Shown: positions 44,639-51,870 of the stretch, in pieces
Layout of the letters: every line of letters begins with the position of its first letter
Position numbering within the stretch: the first letter of the stretch is position 1
From: Rhodococcus sp. ABRD24
GTDB lineage: Bacteria; Actinomycetota; Actinomycetes; Mycobacteriales; Mycobacteriaceae
Direction: 5' to 3'
Length of the DNA: 64,000 nt
Assembly (NCBI RefSeq): GCF_004328705.1
Contig: NZ_CP035319.1
Location: 3,596,001-3,660,000 of the forward strand
Notes under the pieces: model-generated
Told to the model about the DNA's origin: nothing
Databases searched by the model: none
The model's input: the letters and a program-made list of their open reading frames with translations, nothing else
Program-made: the position numbers and the translations under genes

Positions 44639-45556
44639 TTACACGTCGGTGACATCATGCCGACCGGTTTCCGATGGTTCTTGCCATCGCGAATCTGTTG
44701 TGAACTTCAGGAAGCGCTCGGCCGCCGGTGGCAATGTTCGTCCGCTCGCCCAGACGATGCCGATGTCCCGGCCCGCACCGCGCAGCGGAACGAGCACCAC
44801 CCCGTCCGGCCAGGCGTGCTGCTCTTGCCATGGCATCACCGCGACGCCGAGCGAGGCGGAGACCAGTCCGCCGATCGTGGCGAGTTCGCTCGACTCGAAC
44901 ACGACGTTCGGCACGATTCCGGCGTCGGCGCACATCTCGTCGAAGATGCGCCGCATCCCGTAGTCCTGGTGCATCCCGATGAACGGTTCGTCGGATGCGG
45001 CGCCGAGGTCCACGACGGCGTGCCGGCTCAGTCTGTGCCCGGCCGGGACGGCAAGAGCGAGGCGCTGGTGCGTTACGGCCGCCCAGTCGACGAGTGGGGT
45101 GCGGGGCCGAGGTGAGACGAAGGCGAGATCGTCGCGACCGTCGATGACGCGGTCGACGAGCGCCTTCGCGGCATCCTGGTACAGCGTGAACAGCACCTTG
45201 GGGCGCTTGTCGCGGTAGGCGCGTAGGACCTCCGGGATCAGCCAGGTCCCGAACGAGTGCAGGAAACCCAACCGCACCGCGCCGCCGTCCGGACTGTCGA
45301 GCGACGCGATCTCGCGTTCGGCGATGGACAGTTCAGCGAGAGCGAGCCGGGCATGGTCGCGGAGCACCCGACCGCGGTCGTTGAGTACGAGGCGGCGACC
45401 GTGACGGTCGAACAGTTCGGCGCCGAGGTCACGCTCGAGGCGGGCGAGGCGCCGTGACAGCGTCGGCTGGGCTACCTGCAGCATGTCGGCCGCTGCGGTG
45501 ACCTGCTCGGTCTCGGCGAGCGCCAGGAACCAGCGCAGGCCGTCGCTCAACTCCAC
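44639..45556 (-). CDS. LysR-family transcriptional regulator
   Basis: 305 residues. The winged helix-turn-helix is at the N-terminus (FLALAETEQVTAAADMLQVA, then QPTLSRRLARLERDLGAELF), and the C-terminal part is the periplasmic-binding-like effector domain. GTG at 45556 starts two bases from a palindrome shared with the divergent MFS gene, so it very likely controls that transporter and itself. Effector unknown. Confidence 0.92.
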   Translation of the reverse strand: MELSDGLRWFLALAETEQVTAAADMLQVAQPTLSRRLARLERDLGAELFDRHGRRLVLNDRGRVLRDHARLALAELSIAEREIASLDSPDGGAVRLGFLHSFGTWLIPEVLRAYRDKRPKVLFTLYQDAAKALVDRVIDGRDDLAFVSPRPRTPLVDWAAVTHQRLALAVPAGHRLSRHAVVDLGAASDEPFIGMHQDYGMRRIFDEMCADAGIVPNVVFESSELATIGGLVSASLGVAVMPWQEQHAWPDGVVLVPLRGAGRDIGIVWASGRTLPPAAERFLKFTTDSRWQEPSETGRHDVTDV

Positions 45557-45557
45557 T

Positions 45558-45578
45558 TATATGCACCAAATGCATATA
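45558..45578. promoter_or_regulatory. Operator between lysR and MFS genes
   Basis: TATATGCA-ccaaa-TGCATATA, a perfect inverted repeat with 8-base arms in an AT-rich 90-base divergent spacer. It has the T-N11-A form of LysR sites and abuts the LysR start codon, consistent with autorepression. Confidence 0.75.
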
Positions 45579-45645
45579 GAACTTCACAACAATGCATTTC
45601 CTTAATTTACGCGATCTCGAAACGATGATCGCGGAGGAAGTCTGC

Positions 45646-46881
45646 ATGAACCGAACACTCACCGACGTCACGATCGAGGTCGCGGACGGGCCACTCGCCC
45701 GTGGCACCAGTGGCTACCGCACCGTCACGCTCTCGCTGTTCGCTGCCGGGCTCACCACTTTCATCTCGATGTACTCGGCTCAGGCGCTGCTGCCGGCTCT
45801 CACCACGGACTTCGGGGTGGCTCCGGCAGTCTCGGCGCTCGCGGTATCGGTGACGACGGGCATGGTGGCCGTCGCGATCATTCCGGCGAGTGTGCTGTCC
45901 GAGCGGTTCGGCCGGACCCGGGTCATGGTGGCGTCGGCGATGGTCTCCTGCGTGCTCGGTGTACTGCTGCCGTTCAGTCCGAGCGCCGAGGTGCTGATGG
46001 CCGGACGGGCGGTGCAGGGCGTCGCCCTCGCCGGCATCCCCGCCGTCGCGATGGCCTACCTCGCGGAGGAGGTCCGGCCGTGCGACCTAGGCGCCGCAAT
46101 GGGGCGGTACGTCGCGGGCACCACGGTCGGCGGGCTGATCGGGCGCCTGGTCCCGTCGGCCGTGCTGGACGTCGCATCGTGGCGGTGGGCGATGGAATCG
46201 GCCGCCGTGCTCGCGCTGGTGTTCGCGATCGCGATGTCCTGGATGCTGCCGCCCTCGCGCCACTTCCGGCCGCAACGCGTCGGACCGGGCGTGGTGGTGG
46301 CGAACCTGGCTGCACATCTGCGCAATCCGGCTTTGGCGAAGCTCTTTGCGCTCGGGTTTCTCCTGATGGGGGGATTCGTCTCGGCGTACAACTTCCTGGG
46401 CTACCGACTTCTCGGCGCGCCATTTTCGCTGCCCGAGGCGCTGGTGGGCCTGGTGTTCGTGATGTACCTGGCTGGCACCTACACCTCGGCCGCCGCAGGT
46501 GCAGCCGCCGATCGGTTCGGTCGCGCGGTCGTGCTGCTCGTCGGGGTGGGTGCGATGGTGGTGGGGCTCACGGTGACTCTGTTCGATGTGCTCCCGCTCG
46601 TGCTGGCCGGGATGTTGTTGTTCACCGGCGGGTTCTTCGCGGCGCACTCGGTATCCAGTAGTTGGGTGGGCGCGCTCGCGACGGCGCATCGGGCGGAGGC
46701 GTCGTCGCTGTACCTGTTCGCGTACTACCTCGGGTCGAGTGTCGCCGGTGTCGGCGCGGGGCTCGCGTATTCGGCGGGTGGGTGGACGGCGACCGCGGGA
46801 TTCATCGGCGCTCTGTTGGCCGGCGCGGTGGCGCTGTCGGTGTGGATGCTGCGCCGCAGAGCATGGCAGGGGTCGGCGTAG
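45646..46881 (+). CDS. Major facilitator superfamily transporter
   Basis: 411 residues from the ATG at 45646, which follows a gcggagga site; earlier in-frame ATGs lack one. About 12 hydrophobic segments; the loop SERFGRTRVMVAS is the MFS motif A between helices 2 and 3, and ADRFGRAVVLL is its counterpart in the second half. Resembles the YnfM/arabinose-efflux-like group. Probably an exporter of small molecules controlled by the divergent LysR; substrate unknown. Confidence 0.88.
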   Translation: MNRTLTDVTIEVADGPLARGTSGYRTVTLSLFAAGLTTFISMYSAQALLPALTTDFGVAPAVSALAVSVTTGMVAVAIIPASVLSERFGRTRVMVASAMVSCVLGVLLPFSPSAEVLMAGRAVQGVALAGIPAVAMAYLAEEVRPCDLGAAMGRYVAGTTVGGLIGRLVPSAVLDVASWRWAMESAAVLALVFAIAMSWMLPPSRHFRPQRVGPGVVVANLAAHLRNPALAKLFALGFLLMGGFVSAYNFLGYRLLGAPFSLPEALVGLVFVMYLAGTYTSAAAGAAADRFGRAVVLLVGVGAMVVGLTVTLFDVLPLVLAGMLLFTGGFFAAHSVSSSWVGALATAHRAEASSLYLFAYYLGSSVAGVGAGLAYSAGGWTATAGFIGALLAGAVALSVWMLRRRAWQGSA

Positions 46882-46926
46882 CCGGAAACCTTGCGGGACC
46901 ACACGCGGGCGGTCGACAATCGCGCC

Positions 46927-47319
46927 ATGGTCGCGAACATGAACCGGCTGCAGCAGATCGTCGACGAACTACCGGAGGCGACTCGTGTCGACATCGAGGC
47001 GTGGGACGGTCAGCCCACGTTCCGGGTGCGTGGCAAGAACTTCGTGTTCACGGATGTCGGCGCGTCGCGGCTGACGTTGAAGCTGCCGGTGGACGAGGCT
47101 GAAGCGGTGGTGGCAACCGAGACGGATGCCGAACCCGCCGGTTACGGGTTGGGCCGGCACGGCTGGGTGTCGCTGGCAATCCCGCTGGATGCGTCGACCC
47201 GATGGTGGGCGCAACTGCGCGAATGGGTGCGCACCTCGTACGTCCTGGTGGCGCCGAAGACCCTGGCCCGGCTGGTGCTCGCCGAGGATGGCGTGGCGAC
47301 GACGAGAGGACCATCGTGA
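46927..47319 (+). CDS. MmcQ/YjbR-family protein
   Basis: 130 residues from ATG 46927 (MVANMNRLQQIVDELPEATR); a second ATG lies four codons on. The family has a CyaY/YjbR-like fold with proposed DNA binding; DVGASRLTLKLPVDEAEAVV and VSLAIPLDASTRWWAQLREW fit. The stop overlaps the GTG of the next gene. Role unknown. Confidence 0.75.
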   Translation: MVANMNRLQQIVDELPEATRVDIEAWDGQPTFRVRGKNFVFTDVGASRLTLKLPVDEAEAVVATETDAEPAGYGLGRHGWVSLAIPLDASTRWWAQLREWVRTSYVLVAPKTLARLVLAEDGVATTRGPS

Positions 47320-47897
47320 CCGAGGAAACCGTACAGACGCAGACGAAGCCCGGTCTGCCCGCGTGGGCGAAGAAGGCTATCTGGGGCGCCGTCATCCTGG
47401 TGGCGTTGGTGATCGCGTACTTCATTCTCGCGGCGTTCCTGCCGCGGTGGTGGTCGCAGCAGGTGGGATCGCTTTCTTCGGGTAGCTTCACCCGCGGCAT
47501 CCTGTGGGGCCTGATGTACGGGGTCCTGTGTACCGCGGTTCCCCTGTTGCTGTTCTATATCGCGTGGTGTTCCCGCCACCGGAAGCACGCGCGGATCTGG
47601 GTGATTGCCGCGCTGGCGCTCGGCGTCGTCGCTGCGATCCCGAATCTGCTGACGCTGACCGTGGTCTTGGGCGGCAGCAGTGCGGCCCACGCGGGTGAGC
47701 GGACGCTCGACGTCGATGCCCCAGGTTTCCGGGGTGCCTCGTTGGCCGGTGCGATCATCGGTGCGGCCGTGTTCGCGGTCGCGGTGGTGCTGCATACGCG
47801 ATACCGCAAACGCGGCAAGGAACTCACCGAGTTGCGAAGCGACCTGCACCAGCGCGAGCCGCGATCATCCGGAGAATCGCCGGCGCCCGAGATGTGA
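47316..47897 (+). CDS. Four-span membrane protein of unknown function
   Basis: 193 residues from a GTG that overlaps the previous stop. Hydrophobic helices: AVILVALVIAYFILAAFL, GILWGLMYGVLCTAVPLLLF, VIAALALGVVAAIPNLLTLT and GAIIGAAVFAVAVVLH. Some actinobacterial homologues are named permeases, but no transporter motif is evident. The cytoplasmic C-terminal tail is charged. Confidence 0.7.
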   Translation: MTEETVQTQTKPGLPAWAKKAIWGAVILVALVIAYFILAAFLPRWWSQQVGSLSSGSFTRGILWGLMYGVLCTAVPLLLFYIAWCSRHRKHARIWVIAALALGVVAAIPNLLTLTVVLGGSSAAHAGERTLDVDAPGFRGASLAGAIIGAAVFAVAVVLHTRYRKRGKELTELRSDLHQREPRSSGESPAPEM

Positions 47898-48070
47898 CCC
47901 GAATTCGGCGGACGAACGAGTCGGCCCGGCCGCGGCCCCGTCGGGTCTCGCTTCCGCCTGGGTCGGCGACACTGGTTGGTAAGCGCCGCGATTGGATGGC
48001 TTTGCGGATACGCCGCGGCATTGGTGGGTTCCCTTGCATGATCGGTCCGAAGGTGCGTTATCGTGCTCTC

Positions 48071-48146
48071 GCCCCTTTAGCTCAGTTGGCAGAGCAGGAG
48101 ACTTTTAATCTTCGGGTCGTCGGTTCGATCCCGACAGGGGGCACCA
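48071..48146 (+). tRNA. tRNA-Lys (UUU)
   Basis: Cloverleaf with anticodon TTT in GACTTTTAATC, T-loop GGTTCGATCC, acceptor GCCCCTT paired with AGGGGGC, discriminator A and an encoded CCA. Confidence 0.97.
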
Positions 48147-48336
48147 AACTTGTCCGGGACGAGATTCGGCTCGGAGCCACAACTCATCGAGCCGCTGGTC
48201 ATGGCCTGGTTTGCCAATCAGAGGCCCTCGTTTGGATCTGGGTGAGCGATCACGCTCCGCGGGCCTTCCACCGACCAGTCGATGATTCTGTCGATCGCTA
48301 GTTTGAAGGGTGGCGGGCTTCCGTGTCGAGGAGCCG

Positions 48337-48420
48337 TCAGCTGAGTTGGAAGGTGCTCCCAAAGTTCATGAAGTTGCCGATCGTGCCGATCAGCGCCGGG
48401 AAAAGTGCGTTTACGTTCAT
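48337..48420 (-). CDS. 27-residue hydrophobic peptide with structured leader
   Basis: ATG at 48420 with an aaaggga site seven bases upstream opens MNVNALFPALIGTIGNF and stops after 27 codons. No charged residues at all; Gly, Phe, Asn and Leu dominate, which suggests a membrane-active or self-assembling peptide. Two possible promoters and several hairpins precede it. I do not recognise the family; short unprocessed peptides such as corynebacterial PorA/PorH are a distant analogy, not a match. Downstream the same strand holds nothing convincing before the tRNA-Lys gene (48147-48336). Confidence 0.5.
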   Translation of the reverse strand: MNVNALFPALIGTIGNFMNFGSTFQLS

Positions 48421-48469
48421 CGAAATCCCTTTGGGTGCATGATCGGTCGCCCGATCGTGATGTGATCGG

Positions 48470-48662
48470 AATATAGACCCGTGACGGTTCCGGCGGGGTT
48501 GTTTCCGGGACGTGCGTTCCCGGATGAGGTCCCGCAGACGGTGCCGGCCGACGTCGTCGTGACGTGGCGATTCGGGCCGGAGGCAAGTTCGGCTCGGGTG
48601 CACACCCCCCTACAGCGCACCCGAGCCGAGTGAAATTATACCACTCGGTGTGTTTCTGTCGT
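48470..48662 (-). promoter_or_regulatory. Promoter(s) and hairpin-rich leader of the small peptide gene
   Basis: ACGACA (48662-48657) and TATAAT (48640-48635), 16 bases apart, predict a start near 48628. That is exactly where a 12-base perfect stem begins (48628-48617 with 48601-48590, loop 15). Further stems are TCCGGGA/TCCCGGA and, just before the ribosome site, GATCGG-GCGA-CCGATC with a GNRA loop. A second -10, TATATT (48475-48470), would give a 43-base leader. The rest of 48421-48798 contains no gene. Confidence 0.55.
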
Positions 48663-48798
48663 TTTGGGTGAAAAAGTGCAGGTAGGCGGAGTGCTGGTTC
48701 CGTGGGCCGTACGGGGGGACTAGTCTGGATCTTTGGGGAGGGTGGGTCGCTGGTCGGTGTGACGGCGAGTGGCATGGGCTTCGGAGGCGACAAGCGAT

Positions 48799-49455
48799 AT
48801 GGCTCGTCAACAAGAACGTGCGCGTCGGACCCGCGCTGCGATCGTGGAAGCGGCCGCAGTCGAGTTCGGCAAGCGCGGATATGCAGCAGCGTCGGTGAAC
48901 GCGATTCTCGAGGGTTCGCACGCAACCAAGGGCGCGATGTACTTCCACTTCGAATCGAAGGAGGAGCTCGGGCGCGCAGTTCTCGCTGCGGCGCTCGAGA
49001 AATTCAAGGAGACCACCGACCGGTGGACGGGTCGAACGGACCTCGATCCGTTCGAGGCCCTCCATGGGCTGATCGACGATGTCGCACGGATGTTCCTGCT
49101 CGACGCGATCGTGCAGGCGGAATTTCGGCTGATCATCGAGCCGGAGTTCTATGCCGACGTGCAGGATGGCGGCGCCCGGGTATGGGGCTCGTCGGCTCGC
49201 GATCTGGTCCAGCAGGCGCAGCGACAGGGGCTCGTCCGCGACGGTGTCGATGTCGACAAGTTCACGCGTGTACTGGCTGCGTGTCTGGCCGGTCAGCGGT
49301 ACATGGCAGACCTCACCGCTCAGCAGGTCGATCTGCGCGCTCGCTTCGAGGAATCGCTCGAGGTGGTGCTGGAGGGTTTGGCATCCGACTCCTGGCTGGA
49401 GAATTGGCGTCGCGAGGGCTGGTCGGCGGCCGCGACTGCCGCCGACTCTGCCTGA
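48799..49455 (+). CDS. TetR-family regulator, gamma-butyrolactone-receptor-like
   Basis: 218 residues from the ATG at 48799 (MARQQERARRTRAAIVEAAA), downstream of ggaggcgac; a GTG ten codons earlier is possible. The N-terminus with GYAAASVNAILEGSHATKGA followed by MYFHFESKEEL resembles ArpA/ScbR receptors of Streptomyces more than ordinary TetRs. The C-terminal domain is of similar length. No butenolide synthase (AfsA/ScbA-type) is in the window, so signal binding is unproven. Confidence 0.8.
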   Translation: MARQQERARRTRAAIVEAAAVEFGKRGYAAASVNAILEGSHATKGAMYFHFESKEELGRAVLAAALEKFKETTDRWTGRTDLDPFEALHGLIDDVARMFLLDAIVQAEFRLIIEPEFYADVQDGGARVWGSSARDLVQQAQRQGLVRDGVDVDKFTRVLAACLAGQRYMADLTAQQVDLRARFEESLEVVLEGLASDSWLENWRREGWSAAATAADSA

Positions 49456-49490
49456 GTCGGATTACGGCTTCTGAACAGGCGATTTGTGGT

Positions 49491-49541
49491 TTGCGAAATT
49501 GGTGCCCTAAGCTATCCAAGCTCCCAACGGAACGCCGTTGG
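49491..49541 (+). promoter_or_regulatory. Candidate promoter and leader hairpin of the tRNA cluster
   Basis: TTGCGA (49491-49496) and TATCCA (49513-49518), 16 bases apart, upstream of tRNA-Glu. A 7-base stem CCAACGG-aacg-CCGTTGG (49524-49541) begins at the predicted transcript start and may be part of the tRNA precursor leader. Confidence 0.45.
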
Positions 49542-49567
49542 AGGTACTCGCCGGAGCAATTCGGCAG

Positions 49568-49640
49568 GCCCCCTTCGTCTAGCGGCCTAGGACGCCGCCC
49601 TTTCAAGGCGGTAGCGCGGGTTCGAATCCCGTAGGGGGTA
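49568..49640 (+). tRNA. tRNA-Glu (UUC)
   Basis: 73 bases, anticodon TTC in CCTTTCAAGG, T-loop GGTTCGAATCC, acceptor GCCCCCT with AGGGGGT (terminal G-U pair). CCA not encoded. Confidence 0.96.
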
Positions 49641-49691
49641 CGCTTTACCGGATTGGATCAGCAGTACAGTTTGGCAAGTGGTTTCAAGCAA

Positions 49692-49765
49692 GGCCCTGTG
49701 GCGCAGTTGGTTAGCGCGCCGCCCTGTCACGGCGGAGGTCGCGGGTTCGAGTCCCGTCAGGGTCG
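49692..49765 (+). tRNA. tRNA-Asp (GUC), copy 1
   Basis: 74 bases, anticodon GTC in CCTGTCACGG, acceptor GGCCCTG with CAGGGTC, discriminator G. CCA not encoded. Confidence 0.96.
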
Positions 49766-49819
49766 CTCTGCTCGTTGGAAACAACGCAGCGCGATAGGCA
49801 TTCGGTTCGGGTGCCGTCC

Positions 49820-49893
49820 GGCCAGGTAGCTCAGTTGGTACGAGCGTCCGCCTGAAAAGCGGAAGGTCGCCGGTTCGATCCCGGCCCTGGCCA
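49820..49893 (+). tRNA. tRNA-Phe (GAA), copy 1
   Basis: 74 bases, anticodon GAA in CCTGAAAAGC, acceptor GGCCAGG with CCTGGCC, discriminator A. Followed by CAA, so CCA is not encoded in this copy. Confidence 0.96.
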
Positions 49894-49975
49894 CAACGGG
49901 TGGTCGATGAGACTCCGGCAACGAGTGTGACGACTCGATGGCGGAGTCTTCGTATGTCGGCTTCGATCGACCCGT

Positions 49976-50209
49976 AGCAGTACAGTTCGGCAAGTGGTTT
50001 CAAGCAAGGCCCTGTGGCGCAGTTGGTTAGCGCGCCGCCCTGTCACGGCGGAGGTCGCGGGTTCGAGTCCCGTCAGGGTCGCTCTGCTCGTTGGAAACAA
50101 CGCAGCGCGATAGGCATTCGGTTCGGGTGCCGTCCGGCCAGGTAGCTCAGTTGGTACGAGCGTCCGCCTGAAAAGCGGAAGGTCGCCGGTTCGATCCCGG
50201 CCCTGGCCA
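49976..50209 (+). repeat. Second copy of the tRNA-Asp/tRNA-Phe repeat
   Basis: Same 234-base unit as 49660-49893, separated from it by 82 bases of unrelated sequence. Confidence 0.93.
50008..50081 (+). tRNA. tRNA-Asp (GUC), copy 2
   Basis: Identical to the copy at 49692 over the mature tRNA. Confidence 0.96.
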
Positions 50210-50212
50210 CCA
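50136..50212 (+). tRNA. tRNA-Phe (GAA), copy 2
   Basis: Identical mature sequence to the copy at 49820, but here the flanking bases supply an encoded CCA (50210-50212). Confidence 0.96.
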
Positions 50213-50659
50213 CGAGTCGCCGGTCTCAATCGATCCTCCCCTCACCTCGGTACCCTCCCTCTGCATGCTTCTCATGAGGGCCCTTTCGCGACCGCAGATT
50301 CCGTGTGCTCAACCGCCGCGATCGGCGACAGTCCGAGTTGGTGGTGCAGTCCCCGATGCGGAATTCGTCCCGGCCATTCCTGGTTCGTGGAGGATGGCAA
50401 AACTAGAACAGATTCCAGTTGATTCCCCCTGATCCTCGAGGGCTTTCGCCGTGCCGATGCGATATGGGCGGCAGCCTGCAATATGCGCAGGTGAACGGGA
50501 TGGTGAGCGGGAAATCTCGTCGGGCTCCGAGTGGTGTCCAGTTCAGTGTCGGGCGCGAAAAATCGACAAAATCTGCACCCTGTTCTAATGTCGGCACGTT
50601 GGTGATGATTACCCGAAGGGTGGGTCGGGTTCGGAAGGTGGCCGGGATTGGGGCGCTCG
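50213..50659 (+). promoter_or_regulatory. Intergenic region with two KstR-like sites
   Basis: No credible gene in these 447 bases. TAGAACAGATTCCA (50404-50417) and TGCACCCTGTTCTA (50574-50587) each match seven of the eight fixed positions of the KstR consensus TNNAACNNGTTNNA. The second lies 72 bases before the HsaA-like gene. The base composition around 50560-50620 is somewhat AT-richer, as for a promoter. Site identity is inferred. Confidence 0.45.
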
Positions 50660-51835
50660 ATGGGTGACCGGGAAGTCGCGGACGTGCTGGCGGACGTCAC
50701 GAGCCTGCTGCCTGATCTCCGTGCGAATGCACAGATCACCGAGGATGCCCGTCAGGTCTCGGGCGACGTCGTTCGAGCCCTCACCGAGGCCGGACACTTC
50801 CGATTGCTGCAGCCACATCGGTTCGGTGGATTCGAATGCGATCCCGCCGACTACTACGCCGGGGTGCGTGCGCTGGCGAGCGCGTGCGGATCCACCGGGT
50901 GGGTCGCCTCGGTGGTAGGCGTCCATTCGTGGCATCTAGCGCTGTTCGACCTGCGGGCCCAGCAGGACGTGTGGGGTGAGAACCAGGACGCGTTGCTGTC
51001 GTCGTCATACGCCCCGATGGGTCGCGCAATCGAGTCGGACGGCGGGTACTTCTTTTCCGGCCGGTGGAGCTACTCGTCGGGCTCCGCGTATGCGGACTGG
51101 GTGCTCGTCGGCGGGCTGGTTGTCGACGACGCGGGCGATCCGATGGACTTCCGCACCTTCCTGGTGCCGACCCGAGACTTCCGGATCGACGACGTCTGGG
51201 ACACGGTCGGGCTCCGCGGCACGGGCAGCAACGATGTTGTGATCGAGGACGCTTTCGTTCCGGAGCACCGCACCTTGAGCTTCGCGGCAACCGTGCAGTG
51301 CACCGGCCCGGGCCAGGAGGTCAATACCGCCCCGCTGTACCGGCTTCCGTTCTCCGCAGTGTTCTCGACGGCGATCACCGCGCCGATCATCGGGATGGCG
51401 GACGGGGCCTATTCGGCGTTCACCGAGCGCAATGCCGACCGATTGCGGACCGCAGGCCCGCTGCGCGTCGTGGACGATCCGTTCATGCAGATTGCCATGG
51501 CCGAGTCCGCCCGCGACATCGAACTTGCCTGGACCCAGTTGAACCGCAATCTCGCCGAACTGCTCGCGCTCGCGCGGTCCGCGGAACGTATCCCCGTGTC
51601 GTTACGCGTCAAGACGCGTCGTGATCAGGTGAGCGCGACGGCCATGGCGGTTGGTGCGATCGACCGGCTCTTCGATCACGGCGGCGGCGGCGCGCTCCAG
51701 TGCGCCACTCCGATCCAGCGCTTCTGGCGCGACGCGCATGCGGGTCGTGCCCACGTCATCAACGATCCGCACCAGCCTCTGACGCTGTTCGGGCGCAACG
51801 AACTTGGACAGGACATCCGCGACGCCTGGGTGTAG
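50660..51835 (+). CDS. HsaA-like flavin-dependent monooxygenase (acyl-CoA dehydrogenase fold)
   Basis: 391 residues from the ATG at 50660; a TTG four codons upstream is possible. It has strong family character with HsaA, the oxygenase that hydroxylates 3-HSA in steroid catabolism: LACGSTGWV-type block ALASACGSTGWVASVVGVHS, SSSYAPMGRA, VGLRGTGSNDVVIEDAFVP and IQRFWRDAHAGRAHVINDP. It needs reduced flavin from a reductase (HsaB), which is not adjacent. No other hsa genes are here, so it is probably a paralogue acting on another phenol. Confidence 0.82.
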   Translation: MGDREVADVLADVTSLLPDLRANAQITEDARQVSGDVVRALTEAGHFRLLQPHRFGGFECDPADYYAGVRALASACGSTGWVASVVGVHSWHLALFDLRAQQDVWGENQDALLSSSYAPMGRAIESDGGYFFSGRWSYSSGSAYADWVLVGGLVVDDAGDPMDFRTFLVPTRDFRIDDVWDTVGLRGTGSNDVVIEDAFVPEHRTLSFAATVQCTGPGQEVNTAPLYRLPFSAVFSTAITAPIIGMADGAYSAFTERNADRLRTAGPLRVVDDPFMQIAMAESARDIELAWTQLNRNLAELLALARSAERIPVSLRVKTRRDQVSATAMAVGAIDRLFDHGGGGALQCATPIQRFWRDAHAGRAHVINDPHQPLTLFGRNELGQDIRDAWV

Positions 51836-51870
51836 GTGTTCGTAACACAACGTTGGCGAGGAGAGGGAGC

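Larger units (their letters stand above)
49660..49893 (+). repeat. First copy of a 234-base tandem tRNA-Asp/tRNA-Phe repeat
   Basis: Begins agcagtacagttt and runs through tRNA-Asp, a 54-base spacer and tRNA-Phe. The second copy is 316 bases downstream and differs, as far as I can see, by a single base near its start (T/C). Confidence 0.93.

Noticed and set aside
48590..48628. Hairpin with a CCCCCC loop on the plus strand, considered as 6C RNA
   Set aside because: 6C RNAs have two C-rich hairpin loops; only one is present and no plus-strand promoter precedes it.
48218..48925. 235-codon minus-strand frame across the tRNA-Lys/TetR interval
   Set aside because: Runs through the structured leader and antisense to the TetR start, with low-complexity composition and no family character.
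50272..50739. 155-codon minus-strand frame before the monooxygenase gene
   Set aside because: Arg/Pro/Ser-rich translation of high-GC intergenic DNA that overlaps the start of a well-supported gene.
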